Of a DNA stretch of 31,903 bases, positions 31,080 through 31,903 are shown piece after piece. The notes below the pieces were generated by a model. It saw nothing but the letters and a program-made list of their open reading frames with translations. It searched no databases and was not told where the DNA came from. The translations under genes and the position numbers were made by a program. This stretch comes from Pseudomonadota bacterium (GTDB lineage Bacteria; Bdellovibrionota; Bacteriovoracia; Bacteriovoracales; Bacteriovoracaceae): assembly GCA_021299675.1 (NCBI GenBank), contig JAJTIF010000110.1, forward strand, positions 1 through 31,903. Direction: 5' to 3'. How positions within the stretch are numbered: the stretch's first letter is position 1; each line of letters begins with the position of its first letter.

Positions 31080-31343
31080 CTATTCCTGAGTAGCAAGCAT
31101 TTCTACCCAACCATCTTGAGCAACAGATAAGGCGAATATACCTGTCTCATCTTGGTCAGATTCTTGAGCAATACTTGTCACAAGCTTAACACCATCAGCA
31201 TCTACGTAAACGTAGGGTTGATCATGGTTAGAATTTTGTGGGGATTGCAGAGAACGAAATGATGACAAGAACTGATTGACGACACTAGCGGTAAGGGGGG
31301 CTTTAAACAACAGGTCCTCCTTGAGCCGAAAGGGATAATCCAT
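31080..31343 (-). CDS. Small protein of unknown function (87 aa)
   Basis: 87 aa, soluble, acidic, no recognised family. The sequence has a helical N-terminal half (KEDLLFKAPLTASVVNQFLS) and a beta-like C-terminal half (YVYVDADGVKLVTSIAQES, then GIFALSVAQDGWVEML). GGGATAA directly precedes the ATG at 31343 and could serve as the ribosome site. A possible -10 (TAGAAT on the minus strand, 31367-31362) lies just upstream. Codon content looks like that of the neighbours, which supports it being real. Confidence 0.6.
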   Translation of the reverse strand: MDYPFRLKEDLLFKAPLTASVVNQFLSSFRSLQSPQNSNHDQPYVYVDADGVKLVTSIAQESDQDETGIFALSVAQDGWVEMLATQE

Positions 31344-31409
31344 TTATCCCAGTCATACTTTATTCTACATCAGATAATAAATTCCATGCAAGAGACAAAG
31401 TGGCACCAT

Positions 31410-31903
31410 TCAAGGAGCGACTATTTCAGTCTGGGCGGGTGTGGTTTTAAAGAAGTTAGCTGTTCTTCTGACCCTGCCTTCAAAGTGTGAATCAAGTAAG
31501 CACACGAGCACATACACCAAGAAAATGAAGTTTCTCTTAGAGCGCAGTCGAGAAATGGACTGAAAAATCCACTCTAGGGGCAAGAGTGCGGCGAAGGATA
31601 AAAGCCAGAGGAGACCAAAACCCCTCAGTAAATTTTTATCGAAGATGACACCTGTAATAATTATAATCACCAATGCTCCAATCAAGTGCGCCAGACGTGT
31701 TTTATCTAGGGTGAACGTTGCTACCCTTGACCATTTCTTGGGAATAAAGAGAAAGATCATTAATCCGAAACCGATAACGGATAAGGAGAAGAATGATTTT
31801 CTCTTAATCAAACTAAGAAGAAAATAATAGAGGCCTTCTAGGTTCCACGAATCCCCATAGAGAGCGATGTCGAGGTGATAAAAAAATACGAAGAGTGAGC
31901 ACA
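31410..31903 (-). CDS. Membrane protein of unknown function (partial, N-terminus beyond window)
   Basis: About 164 residues are present; the frame stays open to the right edge of the window, so the TTG at 31811 is probably internal. Hydrophobic segments are visible near the edge (CSLFVFFYHLDIAL), then SVIGFGLMIFLFI, LIGALVIIIITGVIF, LLWLLSFAALLPLEWIF and FIFLVYVLVCLLDS. The C-terminus is a short polar tail. No motif allows a family assignment. Confidence 0.7.
   Translation of the reverse strand, partial: CSLFVFFYHLDIALYGDSWNLEGLYYFLLSLIKRKSFFSLSVIGFGLMIFLFIPKKWSRVATFTLDKTRLAHLIGALVIIIITGVIFDKNLLRGFGLLWLLSFAALLPLEWIFQSISRLRSKRNFIFLVYVLVCLLDSHFEGRVRRTANFFKTTPAQTEIVAP

Noticed and set aside
1..31903. 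Mobile element, prophage, CRISPR array, defence island, tRNA or rRNA
   Set aside because: No transposase, integrase, terminal repeats, spaced direct repeats or tRNA-like cloverleaf were recognised; every long stretch is explained by housekeeping, pilus or envelope genes.

Overview
The window looks like chromosomal core DNA from a Gram-negative bacterium of the Bdellovibrionota/Bacteriovoracia or old deltaproteobacterial type. The basis is the gene order: a full type IV pilus (T4P) assembly set that includes an ABC-transporter pair next to pilD, the order known from Myxococcus xanthus (pilA-pilG-pilH-pilI-pilD-pilMNOPQ). The pilin has the Tyr-Gly-x-Cys and Tyr-Ala-Ile-Gly-Phe pattern I associate with Bdellovibrio-like PilA proteins. 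The taxonomic call is inference. I see no mobile element, CRISPR array, tRNA or rRNA, and no gene-free gap longer than about 270 bases.

Layout. (1) Bases 1-4432, minus strand: pilM-pilN-pilO-pilP-pilQ, the inner-membrane alignment complex and the outer-membrane secretin; pilQ runs off the left edge. (2) Bases 4537-7010, minus strand: prepilin peptidase pilD, preceded by an ABC permease and ABC ATPase in the positions of M. xanthus pilI and pilH. Divergent from them (7045-7830, plus) is a membrane-anchored repeat-type protein in the place where pilG would be, but inverted. (3) Bases 7827-12769, minus strand: pilin pilA, platform pilC, retraction ATPase pilT, extension ATPase pilB. (4) Bases 12833-24551, minus strand, almost no spacers: a diverged aroE-like gene, ribF, then a MoxR/Bat cluster (moxR, DUF58, a small membrane protein, batA, a batB-batC fusion, batD), an RlmI-type rRNA methyltransferase, an unknown periplasmic protein and an NFACT/RqcH homologue. 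From rqcH down to pilC, 14 genes form one collinear, mostly overlapping run. (5) mutS2 (24560-26920, plus) is head-to-head with rqcH, with only 8 bases between the two start codons. (6) Bases 26917-29497, minus strand: rlmE, a short transpeptidase-only penicillin-binding protein and signal peptidase lepB. (7) nth (29550-30191, plus) faces a convergent inositol-monophosphatase-family gene. The right end holds a small orphan protein and a truncated membrane protein.

How the genes work together. PilB and PilT drive pilus extension and retraction through PilC, PilMNOP couple this to the PilQ secretin, and PilD processes PilA. The MoxR/Bat set is an AAA+ plus VWA-domain envelope system of poorly understood function. 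MutS2 and RqcH are both implicated in Bacillus in handling stalled or collided ribosomes, so their head-to-head arrangement here is the most suggestive functional linkage. Notable small-scale features are a pilin terminator hidden inside the coding sequence of the convergent gene, two divergent promoters sharing a -10 region at the pilG/pilH boundary, and a cluster of DnaA-box-like 9-mers near 30.9-31.07 kb.
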